Below the pieces are notes generated by a model, which was not told the DNA's origin, ran no database searches, and was given only the letters and a program-made list of their open reading frames with translations. Below are positions 1 to 8,553 of a DNA stretch of 21,841 nucleotides, piece by piece. The stretch lies in the IMG/VR virus record IMGVR_UViG_3300042474_000949, positions 1-21,841 of that record, one strand, 5' to 3'. Origin of the DNA: a virus. Positions within the stretch are counted from its first letter, which is position 1. Each line of letters opens with the position of its first letter. The position numbers and the translations under genes are program-made.

Positions 1-30
1 GGGACGCTTGATGCGCGTTGGACGCGCTAG
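1..30 (+). CDS. 3' end of an upstream gene, possibly major capsid (partial)
   Basis: Reading from base 1, an open frame ends at TAG 28-30 and gives the C-terminal residues GTLDARWTR. The position directly before a head-tail connector is where the major capsid gene ends in HK97-type phages, so a capsid C-terminus is the likely identity, but nine residues do not prove it. A second frame (from base 2) also stays open, up to a TGA just inside the next gene, so even the frame is uncertain. Confidence 0.35.
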   Translation, partial: GTLDARWTR

Positions 31-69
31 AATCACCGAGCAACCCATCCGCCCAGAAGGAGAAACCAA

Positions 70-675
70 ATGGCAATCGTGAACGGATATGTCACCCAAG
101 CAGAAGTCCAAAATGCGCTTGGTCTTGGGACGGCAACGCTGGTTCCAGACTCCGCAGAAATTGACAATGTGATTGAAGCCGTGTCCCGCGCCGTTGACGA
201 TTATTGCGGGCGGTTTTTCTATTCCGTCGCCGGAACCGTTGTGTTCACCGCCAACGACTATATGTTCCTCCCCATCGGTGATTGGGTTTCGGTCACCACC
301 GTCAAGACCGACGAAAACAATTCTGGCACGGTGACCAAAACATTGACCCCAAACATGGACTATCGATTGCAGCAAAACACCACATTTCAAGGGTGGCCAT
401 ATACGGCAATCCAGATCGCCTCATTCGGTTCCAACACGCTTCCGGTCGGGGTGACCCAAGGTGTTGAAGTGGTAGGGACACGGGGATGGTCTGCCGTCCC
501 TGAACCGATCCGTGCCGCTGCATTGATCCAGAGTGTGCGCGTGCATGCGCGTCGGGCTACTCCGTTCGGAGTTGCTGGGTCACCTGAAGGCGGGATCGTG
601 CGACTGCTTTCCCGATTGGATCCAGATGTCGAATTGATGGTTCGACCGTATCGTGCGCCACGGGAGGCGATCTAG
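70..675 (+). CDS. head-tail connector protein (gp6-like)
   Basis: 201 aa. Probably forms the adaptor ring between the portal and the tail. The N-terminal region is helical and acidic (an EVQNALGLG segment, then IDNVIEAVSRAVDDYCGRFF), the usual pattern in which gp6/gp15-type connectors begin a helical bundle with a 'D.YC.R.F' segment. The rest is beta-rich with a VEVVGTRGWSAVPEPI turn before a terminal helix (AALIQSVRVHARR), also typical of the family. AGAAGGAG at 56-63 is well placed for the ATG at 70. The TAG stop shares one base with the GTG start of the next gene, so the pair is translationally coupled. The family call rests on motif pattern and gene order. Confidence 0.75.
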   Translation: MAIVNGYVTQAEVQNALGLGTATLVPDSAEIDNVIEAVSRAVDDYCGRFFYSVAGTVVFTANDYMFLPIGDWVSVTTVKTDENNSGTVTKTLTPNMDYRLQQNTTFQGWPYTAIQIASFGSNTLPVGVTQGVEVVGTRGWSAVPEPIRAAALIQSVRVHARRATPFGVAGSPEGGIVRLLSRLDPDVELMVRPYRAPREAI

Positions 676-1112
676 TGAACGACGCGACCGTGTTGGCCGC
701 CATCGGAAACCACCTTCGCAATCTGACCCCACCATCGGGGCAGACGCTAAAAGTCGTTTATGACTACCCGCCGGAATCATTGGGGGCAACGCCCGCGGTC
801 GTGCTGTATCCTGGAAGCGATTCGGTTTCATACGGCGCGGCGAACCGAACAACCGAGTTGACCGTTTCCGCCGTGTTGTATTTGCCACAGGTTGAATACG
901 CCAGAAATTTCGCGGGGCTTGCGGTCTGGCGCGCGTGGATGCGAGACTCGCTTATCACCGCCGTGCTTCTAAACTCAACCGATGGGGTCGCCCAAGCGTC
1001 CGTCACATCAACCACCGTTGACGGTGGGACGGAGTATGCAGACGCATCGTTCATGACTGTCACCGCTACAATGGAAATCATCGGGGTCGAGCCGATCTCG
1101 GCATCCGCATAG
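675..1112 (+). CDS. tail completion / tail terminator-like protein
   Basis: 145 aa, starting at GTG 675, which overlaps the previous TAG by one base. The protein has an N-terminal helix (ATVLAAIGNHLRNL), then alternating beta strands, and ends in a strand typical of tail terminators (SFMTVTATMEIIGVEP). Its position between the head-tail connector and the tail-tube gene is the standard place for the tail terminator (lambda gpU-like) or a neck protein. No catalytic motif is seen. The function is inferred from size, order and predicted fold. A second head-closure protein is the main alternative. Confidence 0.6.
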   Translation: MNDATVLAAIGNHLRNLTPPSGQTLKVVYDYPPESLGATPAVVLYPGSDSVSYGAANRTTELTVSAVLYLPQVEYARNFAGLAVWRAWMRDSLITAVLLNSTDGVAQASVTSTTVDGGTEYADASFMTVTATMEIIGVEPISASA

Positions 1113-1127
1113 CGAAGGAGAACAATC

Positions 1128-2153
1128 GTGCCAGCAGCCTCGTCAGGGAACATCCTATTCAGCGCACTAGTCGGCAAAGCAGAGGGAACTGCGGGGACAT
1201 CGCCTTCGTTCGCGTCCGGCGGCAGAAAATTCTTGGTTGAGCCTACGGGGCTGATCACAATTGGCAAGACCTTTGAGATTGGCGAGGAGCGCAGCGTAGC
1301 CATTCGCAACCCAATCATTGCGACGATGGCAACGCTCACATCAAACGAACCAGAATTGTCCGTGTCCGTTCCGGCCGTGTCTATTGATGAAATGTCCGTG
1401 TGGCTCGGGATGGCATTTTCGCCAACGATCACGGGGACGGCTGTACCGTACAACTGGACATTCCAGCCATCAATGGGAACGGCAAGCAATTCGCCAACAT
1501 CCTATTCGTTCATTTCGATGGACGCGCAAGGTGGAACCGCCGCGGGTGGCAACGCGTACTTGCTCAACTATTGCCTCCCGACGGAAATTTCAATCACGGC
1601 AGATCGAAGCGGCTTGACCGCATTGAGCGCGACGCTGTTCGCGCAGAATGTCGCAGAAACGACCACGAATCCAGCGGCAGCGACCGCCGTGCCAACAAGC
1701 AAGTTCCTTTCGGGAAGACTCTGGAATGTCGCGACCGGAACCGCCTTGGCAACGGGGACGTTCACTGACTTCCAGTATGCGTTGGACTTCTCGTTGACGA
1801 TGCAAACGGGCATCGTTCGACAAGCCTACTTGGCCGGAACAACGACCTTCAGCACGCATTCTGAATCGGCTGCAATCGGCGGGGAATTGTCAATGACGAT
1901 TCAGAGCAACGCAAACGCATCCGCCAAATGGTTCCAGAAGTTGGGTCAGCAGCAATTTGTGAAGTTGGCTTGGACGGATGGAACCTACTCGGCAACGATC
2001 AACACATCCATCATCGTCACCGAAGTTGTGCCTATCGCTGGAAGCGAAGATGGCTTGACTACAATGACTGTGACGGGTCGGTTGGCGTATGATCCGGTCA
2101 GCGCATCAGCCATCAAAATCGTTGTGGAAAACGCAATCAGCGCGCTCCCGTAA
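1128..2153 (+). CDS. major tail (tube) protein
   Basis: 341 aa, starting at GTG 1128 with GCGAAGGAG at 1112-1120 as ribosome binding site. The composition is rich in Ala, Thr, Ser and Gly with alternating beta strands and almost no Cys, as expected for a hexameric tail-tube subunit. The segment near residues 245-275 (ESAAIGGELSMTIQSNANAS) and the C-terminal strands (GLTTMTVTGRLAYDP) fit the tube-protein beta sandwich. Its place, after the terminator-like gene and before the frameshifting chaperones, is the conserved siphovirus order. No sheath gene follows, so the tail should be non-contractile. At 341 aa it is somewhat long and may carry an extra surface domain. Confidence 0.75.
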   Translation: MPAASSGNILFSALVGKAEGTAGTSPSFASGGRKFLVEPTGLITIGKTFEIGEERSVAIRNPIIATMATLTSNEPELSVSVPAVSIDEMSVWLGMAFSPTITGTAVPYNWTFQPSMGTASNSPTSYSFISMDAQGGTAAGGNAYLLNYCLPTEISITADRSGLTALSATLFAQNVAETTTNPAAATAVPTSKFLSGRLWNVATGTALATGTFTDFQYALDFSLTMQTGIVRQAYLAGTTTFSTHSESAAIGGELSMTIQSNANASAKWFQKLGQQQFVKLAWTDGTYSATINTSIIVTEVVPIAGSEDGLTTMTVTGRLAYDPVSASAIKIVVENAISALP

Positions 2154-2181
2154 GTTCACGGGGGGCAGAAGGAGGATTGGA

Positions 2182-2472
2182 ATGACGGAATTGCGAGCGG
2201 ATCGGAAAATCCGAATTGAATTGGCTGCACCATTTGAAGGATGGTGGGCGGATATGCGGCTCCATGTGCCGTTCCGTCTGGCCGTGCAATTGGAATCAGA
2301 CAAGCCCGAAGATAGGGTGAACGCCATTCGTTCGCTGGTTGTCGATCACAACTTTCGCGAAGAAGTCGGATTTGATGATGTGTTGGGTGACCCAACCGAT
2401 GCGCCGGATGATGCCATCGCACAACTGCTTGAAAAGTGGGGAGCAATCAAAACCGCCGTCCCAAACGGGTGA
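2182..2472 (+). CDS. tail assembly chaperone (gpG-like)
   Basis: 96 aa, starting at ATG 2182 behind a strong AGAAGGAGGA ribosome site (2167-2176). It is a small acidic protein rich in Asp and Glu towards its end (DDVLGDPTDAPDDAIAQLLEKWG), matching gpG-type chaperones, which bind the tape measure during tail assembly and are absent from the mature virion. Longer frame extensions to about 2089 overlap the tail-tube gene and lack a ribosome site, so I reject them. Just before the TGA at 2470-2472 lies the slippery heptamer CCCAAAC, which lets a fraction of ribosomes continue into the next frame. Confidence 0.8.
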   Translation: MTELRADRKIRIELAAPFEGWWADMRLHVPFRLAVQLESDKPEDRVNAIRSLVVDHNFREEVGFDDVLGDPTDAPDDAIAQLLEKWGAIKTAVPNG

Positions 2473-2678
2473 GGCGGGCGGCACAAATGATCGCGCTCGG
2501 GCGACCGGGCGTGAAGCCTCCCGCCGAAGTGGTCGCCGTGATTCTGGCCGAACGCTGGGGCGTGCTGCCATCCGCTATCCTTGAATCAGAATTCGGCGAT
2601 GTGATTCGCTGGTGGACGATTGCGGCAGATTTGAACACGCAGAAAGGCGGAAATCGTGGCGGCTCAATCACGGGTTGA
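2182..2678 (+). CDS. tail assembly chaperone GT fusion via -1 frameshift
   Basis: Predicted 165-aa product of programmed -1 frameshifting. Ribosomes read 95 codons of the upstream frame to the AAC codon ending at 2466, slip back one base on CCCAAAC (2460-2466), and read 70 more codons to TGA 2676-2678. The added part starts RVRRAAQMIALGRPG and has a WWTIAADLNTQKGG tail. It is basic, in contrast to the acidic N-terminal part, as in lambda gpGT where the T domain contacts the tube. The downstream frame is closed by TGA at 2430, so the shift must occur between 2433 and 2472, and the heptamer lies in that window in the correct codon phase. The ratio of the two products cannot be read from sequence. 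Confidence 0.75.
2460..2466 (+). promoter_or_regulatory. -1 ribosomal frameshift slippery site CCCAAAC
   Basis: The heptamer fits X XXY YYZ in the upstream frame (C CCA AAC), so both tRNAs can re-pair after a one-base backward slip. The 0-frame stop follows one codon later. A possible downstream stem pairs GGCGGG (2473-2478) with CCCGCC (2520-2525), but its 41-nt loop makes it weak evidence. Confidence 0.75.
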
Positions 2679-3225
2679 TTTTGAAATTTCAAAGCAAACC
2701 ATCAAGGACATTGACGACCTTGGGCTTGCGATTGCGGCCGGATTCAACAACAAATTGATTGACAAAGCGTTGAACACCGCCGCGCTTCACACGGCCAAAG
2801 CAATGGTCAATCCCGTCAAGCAAGCCGCCGTTGGAGCGCGTGGCGGCGGCACGGGTCGGTTGCGCCGTGCGATCTGGGCGAAGCCCGTTATGCGCGACAA
2901 GCCCGGAGCCTATGTTGGCATTCGACCCGGAGCGAGCCGCGCAGACACGCGCGGGGCTTACTATCGATGGATTATCACCAGCGGCGTTCGAAATGTCCCC
3001 TATTTGATCAAGCCAAAAAACGCCGGTGCATTGAGCATCGGCGGCAAAGCACGACCGTTTGCCAACCGTGTGGCGAGCATTCCGGGCAACCCGTTCGTGT
3101 CGCGCACCGTGGAGCAGAACATGGACAAAGTTCGGCAATTGTTTGGCAACGCGTTGGCGAGTATTATTGAAAAAGGAATTCCGAAACGCGGCCGAGTCAA
3201 AATCACGATCCCAAAGCCGAGGTGA
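2656..3225 (+). CDS. HK97 gp10-like tail/neck protein
   Basis: 189 aa, starting at GTG 2656 with an AGAAAGGCGG ribosome site just upstream. It overlaps the end of the chaperone extension by 23 bases. The features match the HK97-gp10_like family: an N-terminal helix (LDKALNTAALHTAKAMVNPVK type), a Gly/Arg-rich turn (GARGGGTGRLRRAIW), a central YVGIRPG strand, and a C-terminal helix following RPFANRV and FVSRTVEQNMDKVR. Members usually sit between the connector and the tail tube. Here the gene lies between the chaperones and the tape measure, an uncommon position. Basic overall. It probably acts in tail completion. Confidence 0.65.
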   Translation: MAAQSRVDFEISKQTIKDIDDLGLAIAAGFNNKLIDKALNTAALHTAKAMVNPVKQAAVGARGGGTGRLRRAIWAKPVMRDKPGAYVGIRPGASRADTRGAYYRWIITSGVRNVPYLIKPKNAGALSIGGKARPFANRVASIPGNPFVSRTVEQNMDKVRQLFGNALASIIEKGIPKRGRVKITIPKPR

Positions 3226-3228
3226 TCA

Positions 3229-4692
3229 ATGGCATCTAGCGCACAAATTTCGTTCGCATTTGTCGCGAAAGACGCGGCATCTGCAACCATTCGCGGATTG
3301 TCCGCGACCGTTTCTGGGCTTGGCACGGTTGCAAGCAAAGTCGGCGGAATACTCAAAACCGGATTGAAGGTCGGCATTGCCGCAATCGGCGGCGCAATCG
3401 CCGGAGCCACCGCCGCGCTCTACAAGTTCACGCAAGCCGCGATCGAGGATGAAGCCGCGCAAGCCAAATTGAATTCCGTGTTGAAAGCACGCGGGATGTT
3501 GACCAACAAAAACATCGAAGAAACCGAAGCGATGATCAAGGCGGGTCAACGATTGGCATTCACCGACGACGAAATCCGCGACAGCCTTGCAACGGCGACC
3601 CAATTCACCAAGAATTTTGCGGGCGCGCAAAAGTTGGTCACGGCCGCGCAGGATGTTGCACGGGCGAAGGGCATTTCATTGGAACGGGCGACATCGCTGA
3701 TCGGCAAGGCATACAACGGCAACACCCGGGCATTGAAAACATTCGGAATTGAATTGGACAAAGATGCGACGCGGCAGCAAGTCCGCGAAGCATTGAACAA
3801 GAAATTCGCTGGGTCTGCCAAGACATACGCGACCACCACGGCGGGCGCAATCGATGCGGTCAAAATCGCCGTCGGTGAAGCGGGCGAAACGGTTGGCGCG
3901 GCGTTCCTTCCGATCATCAATCAATTGTTGGATGTGTTCTATACACGCGGGCTTCCAATCATTGAAGCAGTAGCCGATGGGATTTCCAAATTCGTCGCGG
4001 AAAATCAAAAGTTGATTCAAACCATCATCACCACGGCGGTTGAAATCGCGGCCAACCTGATCCCCGTTTTTGTCAAAATCGGGGAATTCATTTTCGGAAG
4101 CGTGGTTCCGGCAATCATCGGTTTCGTGCAGACGCTCACGGCTCCGGGCGGTGTCACGGATTCGATCGGAAAAGTCATTGGCGGAATTATGGAAAACCTT
4201 GTTCCGGCATTCAAAACATTCATGGACGGGGTGGGGAAACTCGTCGGAAAAGTGTTTGAATTGATTGGCGTGCTGTGGGGCGACGGAACCGGACCTCTGG
4301 CCGTTGCGGTCGGCGCAATCGGAAACGCATTCTCAATCGTGCTGTCCATCATCGGCAACATCGGCGGGGCAATCGCAACCGCAATTGGATTCATCATGGA
4401 TCTTGGCAAAGCAATCATGGATTCGCCAATTGGATTCCTGATCAAAGCAATCGCCGGAATCGTTGGGAATGCTGGTGGGGCGGTTCTTGGGGCGTTCAAT
4501 ATGGGGGGGAATAACTCCGTCACACCAGCGGCTGTGACAAGCGCAAACGGTCGGGATGGGATCGGTGGAAATTATACGATCAACACTTCGGTCAATTTGG
4601 ACGGTCAAATCGTAGCGCGAACGACCGACGAGAGACTGGGCAGAGCAGCCGCCAATAGCGGGAAAACTAGAACATCGCCGAGGAACTCTTAG
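3229..4692 (+). CDS. tail tape measure protein
   Basis: 487 aa, starting at ATG 3229, three bases after the previous stop. The tape measure sets tail length and passes through the tube on DNA ejection. Seen here: Ala/Gly-rich helical N-terminus with a hydrophobic stretch (about residues 45-65), long amphipathic helices with TKNFAGAQKLVTAAQDVARAKG, the family-typical SLIGKAYNGNTRALKTFGIELD (about residues 158-179), then several hydrophobic segments between about 260 and 415 (VGAIGNAFSIVLSIIGNIGG and similar) and a polar C-terminus. At the commonly used 0.15 nm per residue this predicts a tail of only about 70 nm. No peptidase or lytic domain is visible. Confidence 0.85.
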   Translation: MASSAQISFAFVAKDAASATIRGLSATVSGLGTVASKVGGILKTGLKVGIAAIGGAIAGATAALYKFTQAAIEDEAAQAKLNSVLKARGMLTNKNIEETEAMIKAGQRLAFTDDEIRDSLATATQFTKNFAGAQKLVTAAQDVARAKGISLERATSLIGKAYNGNTRALKTFGIELDKDATRQQVREALNKKFAGSAKTYATTTAGAIDAVKIAVGEAGETVGAAFLPIINQLLDVFYTRGLPIIEAVADGISKFVAENQKLIQTIITTAVEIAANLIPVFVKIGEFIFGSVVPAIIGFVQTLTAPGGVTDSIGKVIGGIMENLVPAFKTFMDGVGKLVGKVFELIGVLWGDGTGPLAVAVGAIGNAFSIVLSIIGNIGGAIATAIGFIMDLGKAIMDSPIGFLIKAIAGIVGNAGGAVLGAFNMGGNNSVTPAAVTSANGRDGIGGNYTINTSVNLDGQIVARTTDERLGRAAANSGKTRTSPRNS

Positions 4693-6828
4693 GTGGCGGT
4701 CGCACCGTATCAACTATGGGTTGACTGCCCCGCGGTGGCTTCTGCCGTTCGTACTTCTGGAACGGTGACGGTGACGACCGCATCAAATCACGGCATCGTT
4801 CCGGGCGCGGTGATTGCCTTGGAAGGTTTGACATCATCGGCGGGAACTTCAATGAACGCGGCGTGGACGGTTGCGACCGTCCCAAGCGCGACCACATTCA
4901 CATTCGTTTCATCTGGGACGGCTGGTTCGGCAACGTCAACCGACGATGATGGCAACTATATTGCCGCGCTATCACAAGATTTGCTCAACCCTTTGATCAA
5001 CTACGGCTCATCTGCAAGAGGTTCGGCGCTTTATGTCCCGACCGATTCGATTCAAATGGCCGCATCAGGGGACGGCGCGGGGGCGACGATGCAATTCAGC
5101 GTCAACCAAGACATCACCCCTTCCGTAGGGCCATGGTATTTGCTCGCGCCAGACGAAGCCCGCATCCGATTGATCACAAAAACAACCGGAACATCGCCCG
5201 CATCCGACGGTTCGGATGTGCTTTTCATTGGAACGATTGGCGGGGTGACGGCAAATCTGAACGGATCTGGCCAAGGAACGCAAGCGAACATTCAAGTCGC
5301 CGATGTGAATGCCGTGCTTGATAGGCTCGTCGTATTCGGCAAAGAAGTTTCAAACAAGGGGATTGCCAGCGAGACTCGCAACGGCATCGTGCGCGCGTCA
5401 AACATCGTCACCGTCCGAACGACTGCGAACCACGGATTTTCGGTCGGGATGCCATTCACCATCACAGGCGTGCTTGGCGGCGAAGGCACATCATTCAATG
5501 TGAGCAGCACCATCGCCACGGTGCCTTCATCCAAAACATTCACATTCAATCAATCGGGAAGCGCAGCCAACGGATATGACTATATTGAGATCACAACGGC
5601 GGCCAAGGCAACGTCTCGCACGGCGAATGTCGTGCGATTGACATTGGCCGATGCTCACGGTCTGAAGGGCGGAGAGTCCATCAAGGTGGTCGGCGTGAAG
5701 AACACCGTGGACGCGGTGGAACGACTGATTGACTCGGTGGTGTTCAGCGGGCAGAACTTGCGGGTGGTCAATGCAACGCAGATTGACGTGACCCTTGCGT
5801 CCCGCAGGGTGACCAACTTCGGAACATTCAGCACGCCGAACGCGCCGTACATCCGATTCGAGCCAGTCGGATCTCGCACGGTCACGCCAGCCGCAGGGTC
5901 AAATCAAGGAAGCATCGGCATCAACGGCAACGAGAGCGAAACGTCTGCCGTCAACAAAATGCTTGGTGTTGTTGCGGCCAACAAGAGCGACGACTATGCA
6001 TTGAATCGGCTATTGAAGACCACCACGACAACGCAAGTTTCTGGTTCAAGCAAACCAAACCAAGCGGGCATTGCATTCCCTGCCGGAACATTGCGCGCCG
6101 CATTGGATTCCGTGGTTGAAGCGTATAGCGGGATGGATTCCAGGGATCGCCGATATTTCGTGGACACCCGCGGTCGGCTTGACTATCGGCTGGTTGACAC
6201 GCTTTCAGTGCCAACATATGCGACCGCTCCTTATAAAATCATCACATCGGGAACGCAGAATCCAAACACGACAACCGAAGCAGCAACCATTTTTCCATAT
6301 GACTTGAAAGTTGATTGGGACTATCGAACCACGAAAGAAGCGTTGATTGTCACATCGTCCATTGACAACACGCCCGGAGCAACCCGCGTGCAAAACTATG
6401 TTGATTCCGGATATACGCTGCGACCGGTTTCCCCGCGTTTTGACGATGTGGTTGAAGCCCCGACCCGTAGCACGAATGTCCAAGCGGAACTCGGTCGCGT
6501 CGCAACGGCGTTCTTCTTGGAGCGGCACAAGCCTATTTTGTCTGGGTCGTTTACGATCCGTGGTGCGGGAACCGCTGCATTCAACGAATACGGGTTTGAT
6601 AACGGCTACAATCAAACGGGAACGGCCACATTCGCGCTCGTGGAAGGATGGAAGCCCGGACAGTGGGTGGATATCTCATGCAGCGGTTTGGGCTTGTCTG
6701 GGCTTTATAGAATCGAACAAGTTGATTGGGGGCTTGAATCTGGATCGTTCACATCATTCGTGGTGGTGACATTCAATCGTCGCCCCGCATCGACATTGAC
6801 TCATTTGTTGAATAGCAGAGGGGGTTAG
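4693..6828 (+). CDS. minor tail protein with repeated beta domains
   Basis: 711 aa, starting at GTG 4693 directly after the tape-measure stop (no gap). The product is probably part of the tail tip, by its position and its C-terminal region (WKPGQWVDISCSGLGLSGLY, then RIEQVDW), which resembles the distal domain of siphovirus minor tail proteins. Two clear internal repeats lie near residues 18-80 and 231-295: a valine/threonine strand, then ANHG or SNHG, a G.P or G.PF turn, an ATVPS turn and a TFTF strand. A third, more diverged unit lies at about 306-375 (VVRLTLADAHGLKGG). These resemble the small beta domains sometimes labelled E1-FCCH-like in phage tail proteins. No enzyme motif is seen. Confidence 0.65.
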   Translation: MAVAPYQLWVDCPAVASAVRTSGTVTVTTASNHGIVPGAVIALEGLTSSAGTSMNAAWTVATVPSATTFTFVSSGTAGSATSTDDDGNYIAALSQDLLNPLINYGSSARGSALYVPTDSIQMAASGDGAGATMQFSVNQDITPSVGPWYLLAPDEARIRLITKTTGTSPASDGSDVLFIGTIGGVTANLNGSGQGTQANIQVADVNAVLDRLVVFGKEVSNKGIASETRNGIVRASNIVTVRTTANHGFSVGMPFTITGVLGGEGTSFNVSSTIATVPSSKTFTFNQSGSAANGYDYIEITTAAKATSRTANVVRLTLADAHGLKGGESIKVVGVKNTVDAVERLIDSVVFSGQNLRVVNATQIDVTLASRRVTNFGTFSTPNAPYIRFEPVGSRTVTPAAGSNQGSIGINGNESETSAVNKMLGVVAANKSDDYALNRLLKTTTTTQVSGSSKPNQAGIAFPAGTLRAALDSVVEAYSGMDSRDRRYFVDTRGRLDYRLVDTLSVPTYATAPYKIITSGTQNPNTTTEAATIFPYDLKVDWDYRTTKEALIVTSSIDNTPGATRVQNYVDSGYTLRPVSPRFDDVVEAPTRSTNVQAELGRVATAFFLERHKPILSGSFTIRGAGTAAFNEYGFDNGYNQTGTATFALVEGWKPGQWVDISCSGLGLSGLYRIEQVDWGLESGSFTSFVVVTFNRRPASTLTHLLNSRGG

Positions 6829-6831
6829 CAA

Positions 6832-8553
6832 ATGCCAACGAGGTTCGGCGCAGACGGTGGGTTCGCTTCAACGACTAGCGGTGGGGTGTTTGACTCTTCG
6901 GGAAATCCAATCGTTTCCGCAGACAATGAATTTGGGTCAATTCCGCTAGGTCCGGCCGCGCTTGCCCAAACGCTTTTTTCAATCCCAAACGGCACATTCA
7001 ACATTCTGCCGTTTGACATTGCGAACCCAATTTCAAATGAAAACCCATTGCCTTATTGGTCATCACCGATTGACAATTCCGATGGAGAAATGACGGCCAA
7101 AATTGTTTATGACGAAACCGGGAACACTTATTCCCTCCGAATGTCGCCCGGAACTGCGTTGAGCGGTGACACGCTCGCAATCACCACACGCTCGGCGGTG
7201 ATTTCGGACGACAACCTTGCGCTTCGACAAAAAGCAATCGCCACGCTTGCGAAAGTTGGAACTTACGCGGGAACAACGCAAGTCAATTTGAAATTGGATG
7301 CGACTTACTACGACCACACAGGCACGCAGATCAGCACGAACGCAATCGGCACGGTTTTTGACAATGGCACGGTGAGCAGCATCGTTGGCTTTACCACCGC
7401 CGGAACCGCAATCGTGGGCGTATCGGCGGCTTATGTTGACTTGACTTTCACGATGACCGCAACGGCCAATGTCACGAGCGGCATTGCGTTTGACATTGAC
7501 ACCATCTTGTTGCAGACATCGCAAGGCGCAGGAGGCAGTCAGTCGTTTCTTATCACCGACACTTTCACGAGTAGCGGCACATGGACTCGCCCAACGGGAG
7601 TTGATTATCTCGTCGCCGTCGTCGCCGTTGGAGCGGGTGGCGGTGGAGGCGGGGGAGACGCCGCGATGGGGCTAACGGGCACTCATACCGGACTAACCGA
7701 AGTGCGCGGCGGTCGCGGCGGCGCGGGCGGAAGGTGGGCGATCCTGCGCGACGTCAAAGTCTCGGGAGTCGCGACCGTCTCAGTTGGAATCGGCGCGGGT
7801 GGCGCGGGCGGGAATGGAACATCAACCTCGAAGGGGACGAACTCTTACACTCAGGCGACCGTTATCGGGGGAAGCGCGGCAAGTGGCGGAACGACGACTT
7901 TCGGAACGTTCCTCACGGTTACGGGCGGGCAGGGCGGAGGTCGTGGATCTGACGGCGGAACCGCGTTAGGATCTGCGACGACTCCCCTTTATCCCGGAAC
8001 TCCGTTCGCGCAAGTCAGTGGCGGTCAGGGTGGGGACGGGCGCAATAATAACGGGTTGGCGGGTCAGGGGAACGTCAACGTATATTCGCAAGTCCCTTAC
8101 ACGACATCAATAAACGCCGCGGGCGCAAATGGAGCCGCGGGAACGATTTCGGGAGGAACCGGAATCAATGAAAACTCAATCGCGGGAACGGGCGGAACCG
8201 CAGGTTCCGTCGGATACGGCGGCGGCGGTGGCGGAGGTGCGCCGACGCTCGGGATTAGCCCCGATATCACTTTCCGAAACGCAGGAGTCGGCGGTGGCGG
8301 TGGAGGCGGAGGTGGAGCGAAACTCCAAGTTTACGGAGCATCCGTTACGTGGTCGGGCACCGCGGGTGCGGGTGGAAACGCAGGAGCAGGAGCGGGCGCG
8401 GGCGGAGGAGGAGGAGCCTCAATTCTGATTTATGGCGCAAGTTCAACGGGCGCGGGGGGTTCGGTTCAGTATCGCGATTCGAAAGGAACGGTTTTTTCTG
8501 GCGCGGGTGGCACCGGAACATCCGGAGCCGTGTTCATTACGTATATCGCATGA
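6832..8553 (+). CDS. glycine-rich tail adhesin / minor tail protein
   Basis: 573 aa, starting at ATG 6832, three bases after the preceding TAG. The first half (to about residue 235) is an ordinary beta-rich tail module. From about residue 243 a short domain opens with FLITDTFTSSGTWTRPTGVD, the usual entry to phage glycine-rich domains, and from about residue 266 to the end the chain is dominated by Gly and Ala runs such as GAGGGGGGG and GVGGGGGGGGGAK. Such glycine-rich regions form polyglycine-II-like packed tips in some phage adhesins and are variable host-recognition surfaces. Receptor binding is therefore inferred. Base composition is locally very G-rich, and two neighbouring frames stay open only because of that. 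Confidence 0.65.
   Translation: MPTRFGADGGFASTTSGGVFDSSGNPIVSADNEFGSIPLGPAALAQTLFSIPNGTFNILPFDIANPISNENPLPYWSSPIDNSDGEMTAKIVYDETGNTYSLRMSPGTALSGDTLAITTRSAVISDDNLALRQKAIATLAKVGTYAGTTQVNLKLDATYYDHTGTQISTNAIGTVFDNGTVSSIVGFTTAGTAIVGVSAAYVDLTFTMTATANVTSGIAFDIDTILLQTSQGAGGSQSFLITDTFTSSGTWTRPTGVDYLVAVVAVGAGGGGGGGDAAMGLTGTHTGLTEVRGGRGGAGGRWAILRDVKVSGVATVSVGIGAGGAGGNGTSTSKGTNSYTQATVIGGSAASGGTTTFGTFLTVTGGQGGGRGSDGGTALGSATTPLYPGTPFAQVSGGQGGDGRNNNGLAGQGNVNVYSQVPYTTSINAAGANGAAGTISGGTGINENSIAGTGGTAGSVGYGGGGGGGAPTLGISPDITFRNAGVGGGGGGGGGAKLQVYGASVTWSGTAGAGGNAGAGAGAGGGGGASILIYGASSTGAGGSVQYRDSKGTVFSGAGGTGTSGAVFITYIA

Noticed and set aside
764-1489. 241-aa minus-strand open frame across the tail genes
   Set aside because: It spans two well-supported + strand genes, has no ribosome site, and resembles an antisense translation of Ala/Thr/Val codons.
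8129-8428. 99-aa + strand frame within the glycine-rich adhesin
   Set aside because: Its Glu/Arg-rich sequence is the shifted reading of GGA/GGC-rich codons. No start signal.
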